From contig JAJFJA010000006.1 of NCBI GenBank assembly GCA_021774445.1, positions 49,820 through 113,819 on the forward strand: DNA of 64,000 nt. Reading direction: 5' to 3'. Shown piece after piece: positions 45,404 through 55,610 of this stretch. This DNA comes from Alphaproteobacteria bacterium (GTDB lineage Bacteria; Pseudomonadota; Alphaproteobacteria; UBA6615). The position numbers and the translations under genes are program-made. Positions within the stretch are counted from its first letter, which is position 1. Each line of letters starts with the position of its first letter. Under the pieces are notes generated by a model. That model was not told the origin of the DNA and ran no database searches. It saw only the letters and a list, made by a program, of their open reading frames with translations.

Positions 45404-46183
45404 TCAGTGCAGCTTTGCCCACATCTGGCGCTTCGATGCGTACAGCAGCCCGGCCAGGATGATCAGAAAAGCCACCACCACGAAGCCGGTCTGCTTGCGG
45501 CGCTCCAACTCCGGCTCCGCTGCCCAAGCCAGAAAGGCCGATACATCCCGCGACATCTGGTCCACCGACGCCTCGGTTCCGTCGGCATATTCGACCGCGT
45601 CTTCGAACAATGGCTCAGCCATAGCGATGGTCCAGGTTTTGAAGTAAGGATTATAGTCCTTGCCTTCAGTTACCTCGAACTCGCTCGGCGGCGCCTCGCC
45701 GTACCCCGTAAGCACGGCATGCACATAGTCCGGACCAGCCGGGCGGGCCTTGGTAATCAACGTCAGGTCAGGCGGTAACGCCCCGCCGTTGGCCGCCCGT
45801 GCTTGTTGCTCATTGTCGAACGGATGCCGGTAAGGATCCGACGGTCGCCCCGGTCGCTGAAAGTTATCGCCGAATTCGTCCGGACCGTCGGTCACCTCGA
45901 CTTCCGCGGCAATCGCCTTGATCTCGTCTTCCGACAACCCGATCCCGCTCAAATGCCGGTAGGCGATATGTTCCAACGAATGGCAGTTCGCACAGACTTG
46001 GTTGAAGACGTGGAACCCACGCTGCAACTCGGCCCGATCGAACTGTCCAAAGATACCGTCGAACGACCACTCCAGCTCGGTCGGCTCACGTGCCTTGCCG
46101 GCTTCCGCCGCCATCGCCCCAACCATTGGACTGGCAACCATCGCCGCAAGGCCAACGAACGCAATTTGCAAGCGACCGAGCAT
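45404..46183 (-). CDS. petC: Cytochrome c1 of the bc1 complex
   Basis: The 259-residue protein has an N-terminal signal (IAFVGLAAMVASPMVGAMAA), a haem c site CANCH in VFNQVCANCHSLEHIAY, and the Met ligand region TWTIAMAEPL. The C-terminal membrane anchor is FVVVAFLIILAGLLYASKRQMW. It passes electrons from the Rieske centre to soluble cytochrome c. Its ATG overlaps the TGA of cytochrome b, so the genes are coupled. Reading frames that run far upstream across petB in this frame are shadows. Confidence 0.95.
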   Translation of the reverse strand: MLGRLQIAFVGLAAMVASPMVGAMAAEAGKAREPTELEWSFDGIFGQFDRAELQRGFHVFNQVCANCHSLEHIAYRHLSGIGLSEDEIKAIAAEVEVTDGPDEFGDNFQRPGRPSDPYRHPFDNEQQARAANGGALPPDLTLITKARPAGPDYVHAVLTGYGEAPPSEFEVTEGKDYNPYFKTWTIAMAEPLFEDAVEYADGTEASVDQMSRDVSAFLAWAAEPELERRKQTGFVVVAFLIILAGLLYASKRQMWAKLH

Positions 46184-47508
46184 CACGCTTTCTCCATCGG
46201 CTTCGCGGTGGCCCCGGACGCGGCTGGCCCGCCACCCGAGTGACTTCCGAGGACCGCGGCGGAAATACTGTCTGGCAACGGCAGCGGCCTTTCGAACCGG
46301 CCCAGCAAGGGCAGGATGATGAAGAAATGGATGAAGTACCACGCCGTGGTGATCCGCCCCAAGTCGATGAATTCGAACGACTCGATGCTTTCGAACACCG
46401 GGCTGTTCGGTGGCTTCCCACCAACGAAACCCAGCAACAAGCAGTCGACGAGGAAGATCAGGAAGAACCAGCGAAAGATCGGCCGGAACTTGCCGCTGCG
46501 GACCTTGGCGGTATCGAGCCACGGCAACGCGAACAGCACGAAGATCGAACCGAACATGGCAATCACGCCGGCCAGCTTTGCCTCCACGAACCAGATCGCC
46601 GGCACCGACCGCAGAATCGCGAAGAACGGCAGGAAATACCATTCCGGTACGATCTCCTCCGGCGTCTTCAGGAAATCGGCTTTCTCGTAATTCTCCGGTT
46701 CGCTGAAGAAGTCCGGGGCGAAGAACACCACTGCGGCGAAGATTACCAGGAACACCCCGAGGCCAAAGCTGTCCTTGACCGTGTAGTACGGATGGAACGG
46801 AACCGTGTCCTGCTGACTTTTCGGCTCGATCCCCAGTGGGTTGTTCGAACCGGTGACATGCAGCGCCACCACATGCAGCCCGACCACACCGACAATCAAG
46901 AACGGCAGCAGGAAATGCAGGGCGTAGAACCGGTTCAGCGTCGGGTTGTCGACCGTGAACCCACCCCACAGCCACGTCACGATCGAGTCGCCCACCAAGG
47001 GTATCGCCGAGAACAGATTGGTGATGACCGTCGCGCCCCAGAAGCTCAGCTGCCCCCAGGGCAGCACGTAGCCCATGAACGCCGTCGCCATCATCAGCAA
47101 CAAGATGATCACGCCCAGCATCCACAGCAATTCCCGCGGCGCCTTGAACGAGCCGTAATACATGCCGCGGAAGATATGGATGTAGACCACGATGAAGAAG
47201 AAGGACCCGCCATTGACGTGCACGAGGCGGATAAACCAACCCGAATTCACATCGCGCATGATCCGCTGCACCGAGTCGAAGGCCAGATCCACATGCGGCG
47301 TGTATTGCATCGCCAGCCACAGCCCGGTGACGATCATCGTCACCAGCAGGAACATGGCCAAGGCACCGAAATTCCACCAATAGTTGAAATTCCGCGGCGC
47401 CGGATATTCGCCGTATTCCTTCTGCATGTAGCTGAAGATCGGCAGCCGGCTGTCGATCCACTTGACCAGCCCGCCACCGGAGCCGGTTTCGATAGAATGT
47501 GCGCTCAT
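46183..47508 (-). CDS. petB: Cytochrome b of the bc1 complex
   Basis: The 441-residue membrane subunit has eight hydrophobic helices. Its haem-b ligand histidines are in [25 protein letters not shown] and in [24 protein letters not shown]. Quinol-site motifs [14 protein letters not shown] and PEWYFLPF are present. The ef-loop region reads [17 protein letters not shown], a few residues longer than the usual ILRAIPDKLGG. A short C-terminal tail is rich in Gly and Ala. It lies between Rieske and cytochrome c1. Confidence 0.96.
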   Translation of the reverse strand: MSAHSIETGSGGGLVKWIDSRLPIFSYMQKEYGEYPAPRNFNYWWNFGALAMFLLVTMIVTGLWLAMQYTPHVDLAFDSVQRIMRDVNSGWFIRLVHVNGGSFFFIVVYIHIFRGMYYGSFKAPRELLWMLGVIILLLMMATAFMGYVLPWGQLSFWGATVITNLFSAIPLVGDSIVTWLWGGFTVDNPTLNRFYALHFLLPFLIVGVVGLHVVALHVTGSNNPLGIEPKSQQDTVPFHPYYTVKDSFGLGVFLVIFAAVVFFAPDFFSEPENYEKADFLKTPEEIVPEWYFLPFFAILRSVPAIWFVEAKLAGVIAMFGSIFVLFALPWLDTAKVRSGKFRPIFRWFFLIFLVDCLLLGFVGGKPPNSPVFESIESFEFIDLGRITTAWYFIHFFIILPLLGRFERPLPLPDSISAAVLGSHSGGGPAASGATAKPMEKA

Positions 47509-47521
47509 GGCCGTCCCTGCT

Positions 47522-48064
47522 TCAGCCGATGCGTATGGAAGTATCTGTTAGGAACGCATACTCCGGAACTTCCAGATTACGCGGAGCCGGCCCTTTGCGG
47601 ATCCGGCCGGACGTATCGTAGTGGGAACCGTGACACGGGCAGAACCAGCCGCCGAACTCGCCGCGGTTCTCGCCCACTTTCTGTCCCAGCGGCACGCACC
47701 CCAAATGCGTGCAAATACCGACCACCACGAGCCACTCGGGCTTCAGCACTCGGTCGCCATCGCTTTGCGGATCGGGCAGCCCATCCGGCGGTTCGTCGGC
47801 ACTGGAAATTTCCGTCCCCGTGCGATGTCGGATGAAAACCGGCTTGCCGCGCCACACCACCGTAACGCTTTGGCCCTCTTCAATCGCGCCGAGATCCACT
47901 TCCGTGCTGGCCTGCGCCAACACATCGGCGGACGGGTTCCAAGCGTCGATGAACGGCCAGATCGCCGCCGCCCCGATAGTCGCCGCAAAGGCGCCGGTGG
48001 CGATATACAGGAAGTCCCGACGGTCCTCGTCATGGCCGTCATGGTCTTGCACCTGTTCCGTCAT
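47522..48064 (-). CDS. petA: Ubiquinol-cytochrome c reductase Rieske iron-sulfur subunit
   Basis: The 180-residue protein has a twin-arginine segment [20 protein letters not shown] that forms the membrane anchor. The 2Fe-2S cluster motifs are CTHLGC and CPCHGSHYD. It takes electrons from ubiquinol at the Qo site. It is the first gene of the leftward petABC operon. The upstream 215-bp region, shared with trmL, should hold the operon promoter; no consensus promoter is obvious. Confidence 0.96.
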   Translation of the reverse strand: MTEQVQDHDGHDEDRRDFLYIATGAFAATIGAAAIWPFIDAWNPSADVLAQASTEVDLGAIEEGQSVTVVWRGKPVFIRHRTGTEISSADEPPDGLPDPQSDGDRVLKPEWLVVVGICTHLGCVPLGQKVGENRGEFGGWFCPCHGSHYDTSGRIRKGPAPRNLEVPEYAFLTDTSIRIG

Positions 48065-48279
48065 AATTGTCGCGACCCCCTACTGCGTAACCCGCCACGG
48101 ACGGTACTTACGCGCTCGCTTGCAACAATGTGACACCATGACGCAGTGATCGGAAGCGCGTCAGGTTGTGCCGGGGCGGGTATAGTCCAAATAGTCGCCG
48201 TTGCATAGCCCGCAGGCCATGGCCGCGGAAACCTTGCTCGACTGCCACCCACACCGACTGTCAGCGGAGACGACATTTC

Positions 48280-48729
48280 GTGCGCCTAGCCCTCTACCAA
48301 CCCGACATTCCGCAAAACGCCGGCGCCATGATGCGTCTGGCGGCCTGCCTCGGAATACCTCTCGATCTAATCGAGCCGGCCGGGTTCGTGCTTTCCGACC
48401 GCCATCTGCGTCGCGCCGGCATGGATTATCTCGACCGTCTCGACCTCACTCGGCACCCGTCCTGGACCGCCTATCAAGCGGCTCGTACCGGCCGCTTGAT
48501 CTTGCTGACCACCAAGGCGACGCGCCCCTATCTCGACCCCGGCTACCGCCTCGATGACACCCTGTTGGTCGGCCGTGAGAGCGCCGGCGTGCCCGCCGAG
48601 GTTCACGACGTCGCCGATATTGCCGTCCGCATACCCATGGTCGGCGGCGTGCGCTCTCTCAACGTTGCGCTCGCAGCGGCGATGGTGCTCGGCGAGGCGA
48701 TGCGGCAAACTCAACAGCGTCCAAGCTAG
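48280..48729 (+). CDS. trmL: tRNA (cytidine(34)-2'-O)-methyltransferase
   Basis: The 149-residue SPOUT methyltransferase has [25 protein letters not shown], then the trefoil-knot motifs [11 protein letters not shown] and [23 protein letters not shown]. TrmL modifies the wobble base of leucine tRNAs. The GTG at 48280 starts the conserved segment and has a GGAGACG about 11 bases upstream. It is divergent from petA and 10 bp upstream of hemF. Confidence 0.94.
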   Translation: MRLALYQPDIPQNAGAMMRLAACLGIPLDLIEPAGFVLSDRHLRRAGMDYLDRLDLTRHPSWTAYQAARTGRLILLTTKATRPYLDPGYRLDDTLLVGRESAGVPAEVHDVADIAVRIPMVGGVRSLNVALAAAMVLGEAMRQTQQRPS

Positions 48730-48739
48730 AGGAATTCCG

Positions 48740-49609
48740 ATGAGCGAAATCACCGATCGGCAGCACCGGGCCCGCGCCTGGTTCGAACGGCTGCGCGACG
48801 ACATCTGTGCCGCCTTCGAAGCCTGTGAAGATGTTCACGAAGGCACCTTCGCTGATCGGCCGCCGGGACGGTTCGAACGCAAATCCTGGCAACGCCCCAG
48901 CGAGGAACCGAGCGACGAGGCCGGTGGCGGCGGCGTCATGGCAATCATGCACGGCCGCGTTTTTGAAAAAGTCGGCGTCAACGTGTCCACGGTTCACGGT
49001 ACTTTTTCCGAAGAGTTCCGCCAGAGAATCCCCGGCGCCGGCGAAGATGGCCGCTTCTGGGCCAGCGGGATTTCCCTCGTCGCCCATATGCACTCGCCCC
49101 TGGTCCCCGCCGTGCACATGAACACCCGCCACATTGTCACCGCCAAGAGCTGGTTCGGCGGTGGCGGCGACCTCAATCCCAGTCACCCCTTGGACCGTGA
49201 CACCGCCGATTTTCACCGCGCCTTCGAGACCGCTTGCAATGCCCACGCCGTCGCCGACTACGAAAAATACAAGAACTGGTGCGACGAATATTTTTTCAAC
49301 AAGCATCGCGGCGCCGCCCGCGGTGTCGGCGGCATTTTTTACGACTACCTCGACAGCGGCGATTGGCAGGCCGATTTTGCCTTCACCTGCGACGTCGGGC
49401 GTGCTTTCTTGGAAATCTACCCCGAACTCGTCCGCCGTCATCAGAATGAGCCGTGGACGGACGAGCAACGGCACCGCCAGCTCATCGCCCGCGGTCATTA
49501 CGCCGAGTTCAATCTCCTCTACGACCGCGGTACTCAGTTCGGCTTAAAGACCGGCGGCAACGTAGAGGCCATACTGATGTCTTTGCCGCCGGTCGCCATT
49601 TGGCCGTGA
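48740..49609 (+). CDS. hemF: Oxygen-dependent coproporphyrinogen III oxidase
   Basis: The 289-residue enzyme converts coproporphyrinogen III to protoporphyrinogen IX using O2. Family segments [77 protein letters not shown] and [29 protein letters not shown] are all complete. The ATG at 48740 follows AGAGGAA. It lies just after trmL and suits an aerobic haem demand, together with the nearby petABC. Confidence 0.96.
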   Translation: MSEITDRQHRARAWFERLRDDICAAFEACEDVHEGTFADRPPGRFERKSWQRPSEEPSDEAGGGGVMAIMHGRVFEKVGVNVSTVHGTFSEEFRQRIPGAGEDGRFWASGISLVAHMHSPLVPAVHMNTRHIVTAKSWFGGGGDLNPSHPLDRDTADFHRAFETACNAHAVADYEKYKNWCDEYFFNKHRGAARGVGGIFYDYLDSGDWQADFAFTCDVGRAFLEIYPELVRRHQNEPWTDEQRHRQLIARGHYAEFNLLYDRGTQFGLKTGGNVEAILMSLPPVAIWP

Positions 49610-49630
49610 GCGCAGCGTGAGGACTCAAAA

Positions 49631-50185
49631 ATGACTCGACGCCTTCGGCGATGCCTGCCGATTGTATTGTTGCTGTGGCCCCTGCTCGCCGCCCCCCTGG
49701 TCGCCGCCGGCCAGGATCTCCCGGTCGACGCCTTCTACGGTCAGTTCCAGGGGTCCGGTATCGCCGAAAACGACGATAGCCTGTATTTCGGCGTCACCGT
49801 TCGCGATCTGGACGTCCAGGTCGGTCCCTTGGACAGCGGGTTTTACGTCGAATGGACCAGCGTTATCCGCAGCGGTGGCGATCCGGACAATCCGGACATC
49901 CGCCGCCGCACCAGTCGTGTCGATTTCGTCCCTGGCGACCGGCCCGGCATTTTCCCGGCGATCGGCGCCGGCAATCTCCTTGCCGGCGAGCCGGTTATCT
50001 GGGCCCGCGTCGCCGGTCAGACCTTGACCGTCCACGTCGTCGCCATGCTTGACGACGGCGGCTACCAGGTCCAGACCTATGATCGTACGCTCACCGGCGG
50101 CGGCATGGATCTCGATTTCAAGAGCATCCGTGACGGCGAAGCGGTTCGCCAGGTCAGCGCCCGCCTTGTCAAGGTCGCCCGCTGA
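49631..50185 (+). CDS. Secreted protein of unknown function, paralogue 1
   Basis: The 184-residue precursor has a Sec signal peptide (RRCLPIVLLLWPLLAAPLVAAG). The mature part carries FYGQFQGSGI, RDLDVQVGPLDSGFYVEWTSVIR, a 'RR...VDFVPGDRPGIF' segment, NLLAGEPVIWARV, TLTVHVVAMLDDGGYQVQTYDRTL and ends in LVKVAR. The next gene at 50280 shares the same motif order, so the two are tandem paralogues. The predicted fold is mostly beta, perhaps a lipocalin-like or avidin-like barrel. I do not recognise a named family. Confidence 0.78.
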   Translation: MTRRLRRCLPIVLLLWPLLAAPLVAAGQDLPVDAFYGQFQGSGIAENDDSLYFGVTVRDLDVQVGPLDSGFYVEWTSVIRSGGDPDNPDIRRRTSRVDFVPGDRPGIFPAIGAGNLLAGEPVIWARVAGQTLTVHVVAMLDDGGYQVQTYDRTLTGGGMDLDFKSIRDGEAVRQVSARLVKVAR

Positions 50186-50279
50186 CGCCATCTGTGAACA
50201 AGTAACATAGTTTTTACCGCCCTGAGACAGGCTGTACCGACGGGCTCGCCTCCGCTGAGCCGAAAATGGAGAATGTAAG

Positions 50280-50843
50280 ATGGCGCTCGGTAGCTTTCGC
50301 TTCCTGACGATTCTCGCTGTTCTGCTGCTGGCGATTCCGGCACATGCCCAGGACAGCATAGAGCCCTTCTTCGGCACCTATGTCGGCAGCGGTATCGGCC
50401 AGCGCGAAGGCGCACCCGACGAAATGCGTGACATGGACGTAACCGTCGAATCGTCCAAGAACGGCGGCTTCAAGCTCAAATGGATCACCGTTATTCGCGG
50501 GCCCAGTGGCGAGCGTGCCGGCGCCGACGTCAAGCGGCGCGAGATTGAGGAAACCTTCCTCCCCTCCGAAGAATTAGAGGGAGTATTCATTCTCGCCCCG
50601 CAAGGCACCTTGTTCAAGAAGGCGGAACTGCCCAACCCGCTGCGTGGCGAGCCCATGCGCTGGGCCTCCATTCACGACAACACCATGACGGTCTATTCCC
50701 ACGGCATCACTGCCGAGGGTGGCTCCGAGCTCCAGATCTATCACCGTACCCTGGTAGCAGACGGTCTCGAAGCGACTTTCCTGCGCATGCAGAACGAAAC
50801 GGTCATGCTGCGCGTCGTCGGCAAGCTCACCCGCACCGAGTAG
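50280..50843 (+). CDS. Secreted protein of unknown function, paralogue 2
   Basis: The 187-residue precursor has a signal peptide ending AHA|QD. The mature part repeats the motif order of the gene before it: FFGTYVGSGI, RDMDVTVESSKNGGFKLKWITVIR, 'RREIEETFLPSEELEGVF', NPLRGEPMRWASI, TMTVYSHGITAEGGSELQIYHRTL and a final VVGKLTRTE. Overall identity looks low but co-linear. It converges on cca with a 4-bp gap. The gap of 94 bp between the two paralogues could hold a separate promoter. Confidence 0.78.
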   Translation: MALGSFRFLTILAVLLLAIPAHAQDSIEPFFGTYVGSGIGQREGAPDEMRDMDVTVESSKNGGFKLKWITVIRGPSGERAGADVKRREIEETFLPSEELEGVFILAPQGTLFKKAELPNPLRGEPMRWASIHDNTMTVYSHGITAEGGSELQIYHRTLVADGLEATFLRMQNETVMLRVVGKLTRTE

Positions 50844-50847
50844 GCTG

Positions 50848-52113
50848 CTAAGAGCCCGGCGCCACGAGTTCTTGTAAACGCGCCAGACAAGCCGCTCGGT
50901 CGCCGCTGAAGTCGCCGGCAATCCACCAGCTCTCGACGGCCTGCAAGGCCTCGCCGATGGCCGGGCCATCGGGGACGCCCAATACCTGCACGTCACGGCC
51001 GCCGACCGGCAGCGTTGGCAGCGACCAGTGCTGCGGCAACGCCAACAGCATCTGCCATGCTTCATCGTTACATGCGGCCCCACGAGCAAGCCGGTCGGCC
51101 CAAGCCAACAGCACAAAATCGACGAAGGCCCGTTCCCCAACGCCGTACAGCAGCGCCCGCCGCTCATGCTGCGACATGGCGGCATCGACGTTCGGCAAAC
51201 CGGCGGCCATGGCGATCAGCCGCAACCGTTGCACCTTCGACAGCCTTAGTCGCTCGGCCACCCCGGCCGCGCCGCCCGCATCGACGATCAGCATCGCCGC
51301 CAAACGCCGCAACGGGTCGGTGCCAACCGTCCTATCCTCGATTACCGTCAAGGCCGCCAACCGATCAATCGCCCCGGTCTCCGGCAGGACATGCAACAGA
51401 ATGCCCTGTCCGGCCATCAGACTAAACACCGGTGCTGGGTCTTGCGCCGCCAGCAGCCGCATCAGCTCATGCGCCACCCGCTCCCCTGACAGGGTCGGCA
51501 GCAGCGGCGCCAGCTCGGTACAAGCCGCCAAACCGTCCGCATCAGCCGGTGCCGTGCCATACGTCGCCTGGAAACGGAAGAACCGCAGCAGCCGTAGCAC
51601 ATCCTCCCGTATCCGCTGCGCCGCATCGCCAACGAACCGGACCTTGCCCTGCCGCAAGTCGGCCAACCCGCCGACCGGGTCGTAGACGGTGCCGTCGCCA
51701 TCGCAAAACAATGCGTTGATCGTGAAGTCCCGCCGCGCCGCGTCGGTCGCCCAGTCATCGATGAAGGCCACCGTGGCGCGCCGTCCGTCAGTGGTCACGT
51801 CCGTCCGCAACGTGGTGATCTCGAAATGATCGAACGGACCCGCCCGCTCACCGAGGATTGCCGTCACCGTGCCATGCTCGATCCCGGTTGCCACGGTTCG
51901 AACACCGGCTTCTGCCAGCCGGCGGATGACTTCCTCGGGGGCCAAAGCCGTCGCGACATCCACATCCCTGACGTCACGGTCCAGCAGCATGTCGCGGACG
52001 CAGCCTCCGACATAACGTGCCGGCTGCCCGTCCGCCGTCAGCGCCGCCATAAGCTGGCGCACTGGCGCCGCGCGCATCCATGTCTTCGGACTGATTTTCT
52101 CCGCCGGTTCCAT
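50848..52113 (-). CDS. cca: CCA tRNA nucleotidyltransferase
   Basis: The 421-residue class II nucleotidyltransferase adds or repairs the 3' CCA of tRNAs. It has ARYVGGCVRDMLLDRDVRDVDVATAL with the two catalytic Asp, TVTAILGERAGPFDHFEITTLRTDV, RRDFTINALFCD, and the RREDVLRLLRFFRF-like segment (IREDVLRLLRFFRFQA). It is the last gene of a leftward group of four, with only 19 bp from the DUF6111 gene. Confidence 0.94.
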   Translation of the reverse strand: MEPAEKISPKTWMRAAPVRQLMAALTADGQPARYVGGCVRDMLLDRDVRDVDVATALAPEEVIRRLAEAGVRTVATGIEHGTVTAILGERAGPFDHFEITTLRTDVTTDGRRATVAFIDDWATDAARRDFTINALFCDGDGTVYDPVGGLADLRQGKVRFVGDAAQRIREDVLRLLRFFRFQATYGTAPADADGLAACTELAPLLPTLSGERVAHELMRLLAAQDPAPVFSLMAGQGILLHVLPETGAIDRLAALTVIEDRTVGTDPLRRLAAMLIVDAGGAAGVAERLRLSKVQRLRLIAMAAGLPNVDAAMSQHERRALLYGVGERAFVDFVLLAWADRLARGAACNDEAWQMLLALPQHWSLPTLPVGGRDVQVLGVPDGPAIGEALQAVESWWIAGDFSGDRAACLARLQELVAPGS

Positions 52114-52132
52114 ACTACCTGCGTCCAGAACG

Positions 52133-52429
52133 CTATTCCGGTGCTACGACATGCCCCGGCACGATCTCCCCATCGACGAAACGCGGCGGTACATACTCGC
52201 CTTCGGGAAGTGTCTCCTGGGTTAACGCCCAGCCAATAAAGCCAACGATCACCAACACCAAGCCGGCGGCCAGCAGCCACGGCAAGCGACCACTCATGAA
52301 CGAAGGCGCCGGCGCGGGGTTAGCGCCCCCTCGGGCCTGCGCGATGCCCCTGGTAACCGTCGCCCAGGCAAAATAGAGCGCCAGCGGTAACAGCAGCGGA
52401 ATCAAGATCTGCAGCAGCGTTCGACTCAT
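52133..52429 (-). CDS. Small membrane protein (DUF6111-like)
   Basis: The 98-residue protein has two hydrophobic segments: LLQILIPLLLPLALYFAW near 5-22 and LPWLLAAGLVLVIVGFIGWAL near 49-69. A C-terminal tail EGEYVPPRFVDGEIVPG follows, a pattern seen in DUF6111 proteins of alphaproteobacteria. The role is unknown. Its ATG overlaps the stop of the upstream nudix gene by one base (TGATG), so it is translationally coupled. Confidence 0.8.
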   Translation of the reverse strand: MSRTLLQILIPLLLPLALYFAWATVTRGIAQARGGANPAPAPSFMSGRLPWLLAAGLVLVIVGFIGWALTQETLPEGEYVPPRFVDGEIVPGHVVAPE

Positions 52430-53043
52430 CAGGTCGATAATACCTCGTAAAGGTTGACCAGCATGCCGGCCGTCGCCCCCCAAATATAGCGCTCTTCATA
52501 GGTCAGCACATAGAAATGCCGCGTCTTGCCGTGAAAGATCCGGCTGTGCCGCTCATGGTTCGCCGGATCGAGAACGAAACCCAGCGGCACCTCGAACACC
52601 TCGGCGACCTCGAACGGATCGAGCCGCGGCACGAACCGCTTCGTCACCAAACCAACGATCGGCGTCACCTCGAAGCCGGTGCGCGTCTCGTATTTGTCGA
52701 GTCGGCCAACCAATTCGACATGACCGGGCGGCAGACCGATCTCTTCTTCGGCCTCGCGCAATGCCGCCGCCTCCGACGACGCGTCCTCCGCCTCGATACG
52801 ACCGCCGGGGAAACTGATCTGGCCGCCATGGTCGCGCAAATGGGCCGTGCGTTGCGTCAACAGTACCTCGTAACCGTGCGGTTTCTCCACCAGCGGCACC
52901 AGCACCGCGGCCTTGATCAGCGGACCGGGATGATGCACTCCCGGATTGAGGTCGTGATCTCCGCGCCATCCGATTTCCGAGCCGCGCCGGCTCAGCAACG
53001 TCTGTGCATCCGCGATCCGCGACATCACTTCGCTGCGTTTCAT
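52429..53043 (-). CDS. NUDIX hydrolase, probable CoA pyrophosphatase (NudL-like)
   Basis: The roughly 204-residue protein has the Nudix box GGRIEAEDASSEAAALREAEEEIGL, complete with the REAEEE glutamates. It has the upstream QRTAHLRDHGGQISFPGG that marks CoA pyrophosphatases of the UPF0035 type. ATG 53043 is used; a TTG at 53052 overlapping the previous stop is in frame. It lies between the DUF1285 gene and the DUF6111 gene. Confidence 0.92.
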   Translation of the reverse strand: MKRSEVMSRIADAQTLLSRRGSEIGWRGDHDLNPGVHHPGPLIKAAVLVPLVEKPHGYEVLLTQRTAHLRDHGGQISFPGGRIEAEDASSEAAALREAEEEIGLPPGHVELVGRLDKYETRTGFEVTPIVGLVTKRFVPRLDPFEVAEVFEVPLGFVLDPANHERHSRIFHGKTRHFYVLTYEERYIWGATAGMLVNLYEVLST

Positions 53044-53048
53044 CCCGC

Positions 53049-53615
53049 TCAAGCCGTCTTACCCAGCCGAAAGAATGCACCGCCGCTCCACACCCCAAGC
53101 ATATGGCCCTGACCACCGCTGGTTTCCACACCCAGTTCGACCAAGTCATAGAACACCGAACGTACGATCAGCGCATCCAGGTTTTTTCGTACGCGTACAT
53201 ACGGCGACGGCGCCTCCGTCATCGGATCGGTGGTTACGTGAATGGGCTGCGCCGCACCCGCCGTCACCCACTCGTCCAGATTGGTGCGAAACCGTATTTG
53301 CTGATCGGATCCACTGCCTGATGCTGTCATTTCAACCGCGACGAAGGGCGCGTCTTCGACATCGATTCGCCCTTTTTCTATCGGAGTCTCCAGCCAGAAT
53401 TGCCCGTCGCCATCGCGCATCAAGACCGATGAAAATAACTTGACCAACGGTTTACGGTTGATTGGCGAACCACGATAATGCCAAGTGCCATCGCGAGCGA
53501 TTCGGATATCGAAATGACCACAATCGATAGGCGCATCGCGGCTTTTGCCCGCGCCTCTACCGGTCCGCAACATGCTGGCCAGTCGATTCGCATCGGCATC
53601 GTCGGGAAATGTCAT
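53049..53615 (-). CDS. DUF1285 domain-containing protein
   Basis: The roughly 188-residue protein has CGHFDIRIARDGTWHYRGSPINRKPLVKLFSSVLMRDGDGQFWLETPIEKGRI and DVEDAPFVAVEMT, the DUF1285 core. The family function is not known. The ATG at 53615 is chosen because the longer reading frame would run into the divergent moxR gene; its Shine-Dalgarno is weak. It heads the leftward group with nudix, DUF6111 and cca. About 34 bp separate its start from that of moxR, so promoters must overlap the coding regions. Confidence 0.88.
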   Translation of the reverse strand: MTFPDDADANRLASMLRTGRGAGKSRDAPIDCGHFDIRIARDGTWHYRGSPINRKPLVKLFSSVLMRDGDGQFWLETPIEKGRIDVEDAPFVAVEMTASGSGSDQQIRFRTNLDEWVTAGAAQPIHVTTDPMTEAPSPYVRVRKNLDALIVRSVFYDLVELGVETSGGQGHMLGVWSGGAFFRLGKTA

Positions 53616-53649
53616 CCCGGCGCACGAGAAATTGACCTGGAGGCGTCCA

Positions 53650-54675
<1,026 letters not shown>

Positions 54676-54687
54676 CCCGGATATTTC

Positions 54688-55608
54688 ATGGCGCGGACTG
54701 AAATCTCCGACCTTGGCGGCGACGTTGGCCAGCGCCGGCAGCGCGCCGAACAGCTGGCGTCGGCACTACCGCCGCTACTTGTCGCGGCCGACCGTGTTGC
54801 GGCAACCGTGGCGCAGGGCGTGCACGGCCGCCGCCGGGTCGGTCAAGGCGAGACATTTTGGCAGTTCCGCCGCTACGAATTCGGCGACACGCCCCAACAG
54901 ATCGACTGGCGCCGCTCCGCCCGCACCGATCACCTCTTCGTCCGCGAGACCGAATGGGAAGCCGCCCAAAGCGTGTGGCTTTGGCGCGATCATTCGCCGT
55001 CCATGCACTACCAGTCCGAACGCGACCTACCGACCAAACAGTCCCGGGTCGATCTGTTGCTGGTGGCCCTGATGGCACTACTGGTGCGCGGCGGCGAGCG
55101 CATTGCCTTGCTCGGCGACGGCAGCGTGCCCGCTACCGGCCGGGCGGCACTCAACCGGCTCGCCACCACCCTCACCCTTGAGACCTTGGTCGCGCCCGAC
55201 TCGGAACATCCCGGCATCCCGCATTCCGTGCCCCTGCCTCGCCACGCGACGGTAGTACTGATCGGCGACTTCCTCGCCCCCTTCGAGGCCATCGATCGGT
55301 CGATTCGCGCCCTTGCCGCGCAAGGCGTCCGTGGCCACATGCTACAAGTGCTCGATCCCGCCGAAGCCACCATGCCATTTACCGGCCGCAGCCGTTTTCT
55401 CGGCCTCGAGGCCGAGGGCGACTTGCTCGTCGGCCGTGCCCAGGGTCTGCGCGAAGACTATCTCGACCGTCTCGATGAGCACCAAAACCGCCTCCGCGAT
55501 CTGGCCCGGGCCGCCGACTGGACCATGGCGATCCACCACACCGATCAGCCGCCGCAACCCGCCTTGCTGGCCCTCTTCGTCGCCATGACCGACCAACCGG
55601 GTTTCTAG
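54688..55608 (+). CDS. DUF58 domain-containing protein
   Basis: The 306-residue protein has GVHGRRRVGQGETFWQFRRYEFGDTPQQIDWRRSARTDHLFVRETEWE, the DUF58 signature. A VWA-like fold follows, with WLWRDHSPSMHY (a D-x-S-x-S-like metal site reading DHSPSM). DUF58 proteins are usual partners of MoxR ATPases. It begins 12 bp after moxR and ends 2 bp before the next gene. Confidence 0.92.
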   Translation: MARTEISDLGGDVGQRRQRAEQLASALPPLLVAADRVAATVAQGVHGRRRVGQGETFWQFRRYEFGDTPQQIDWRRSARTDHLFVRETEWEAAQSVWLWRDHSPSMHYQSERDLPTKQSRVDLLLVALMALLVRGGERIALLGDGSVPATGRAALNRLATTLTLETLVAPDSEHPGIPHSVPLPRHATVVLIGDFLAPFEAIDRSIRALAAQGVRGHMLQVLDPAEATMPFTGRSRFLGLEAEGDLLVGRAQGLREDYLDRLDEHQNRLRDLARAADWTMAIHHTDQPPQPALLALFVAMTDQPGF

Positions 55609-55610
55609 CC

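Noticed and set aside
46184..47461. Upstream extension of the cytochrome c1 frame through petB (total 685 codons)
   Set aside because: The extension is an out-of-frame read of petB; the real petC start at 46183 opens a signal peptide and overlaps the petB stop.
46090..47835. 581-codon open frame on the plus strand across petB and petA
   Set aside because: Rich in Arg, Gln and His, with no domain, and antisense to the well-supported bc1 genes.
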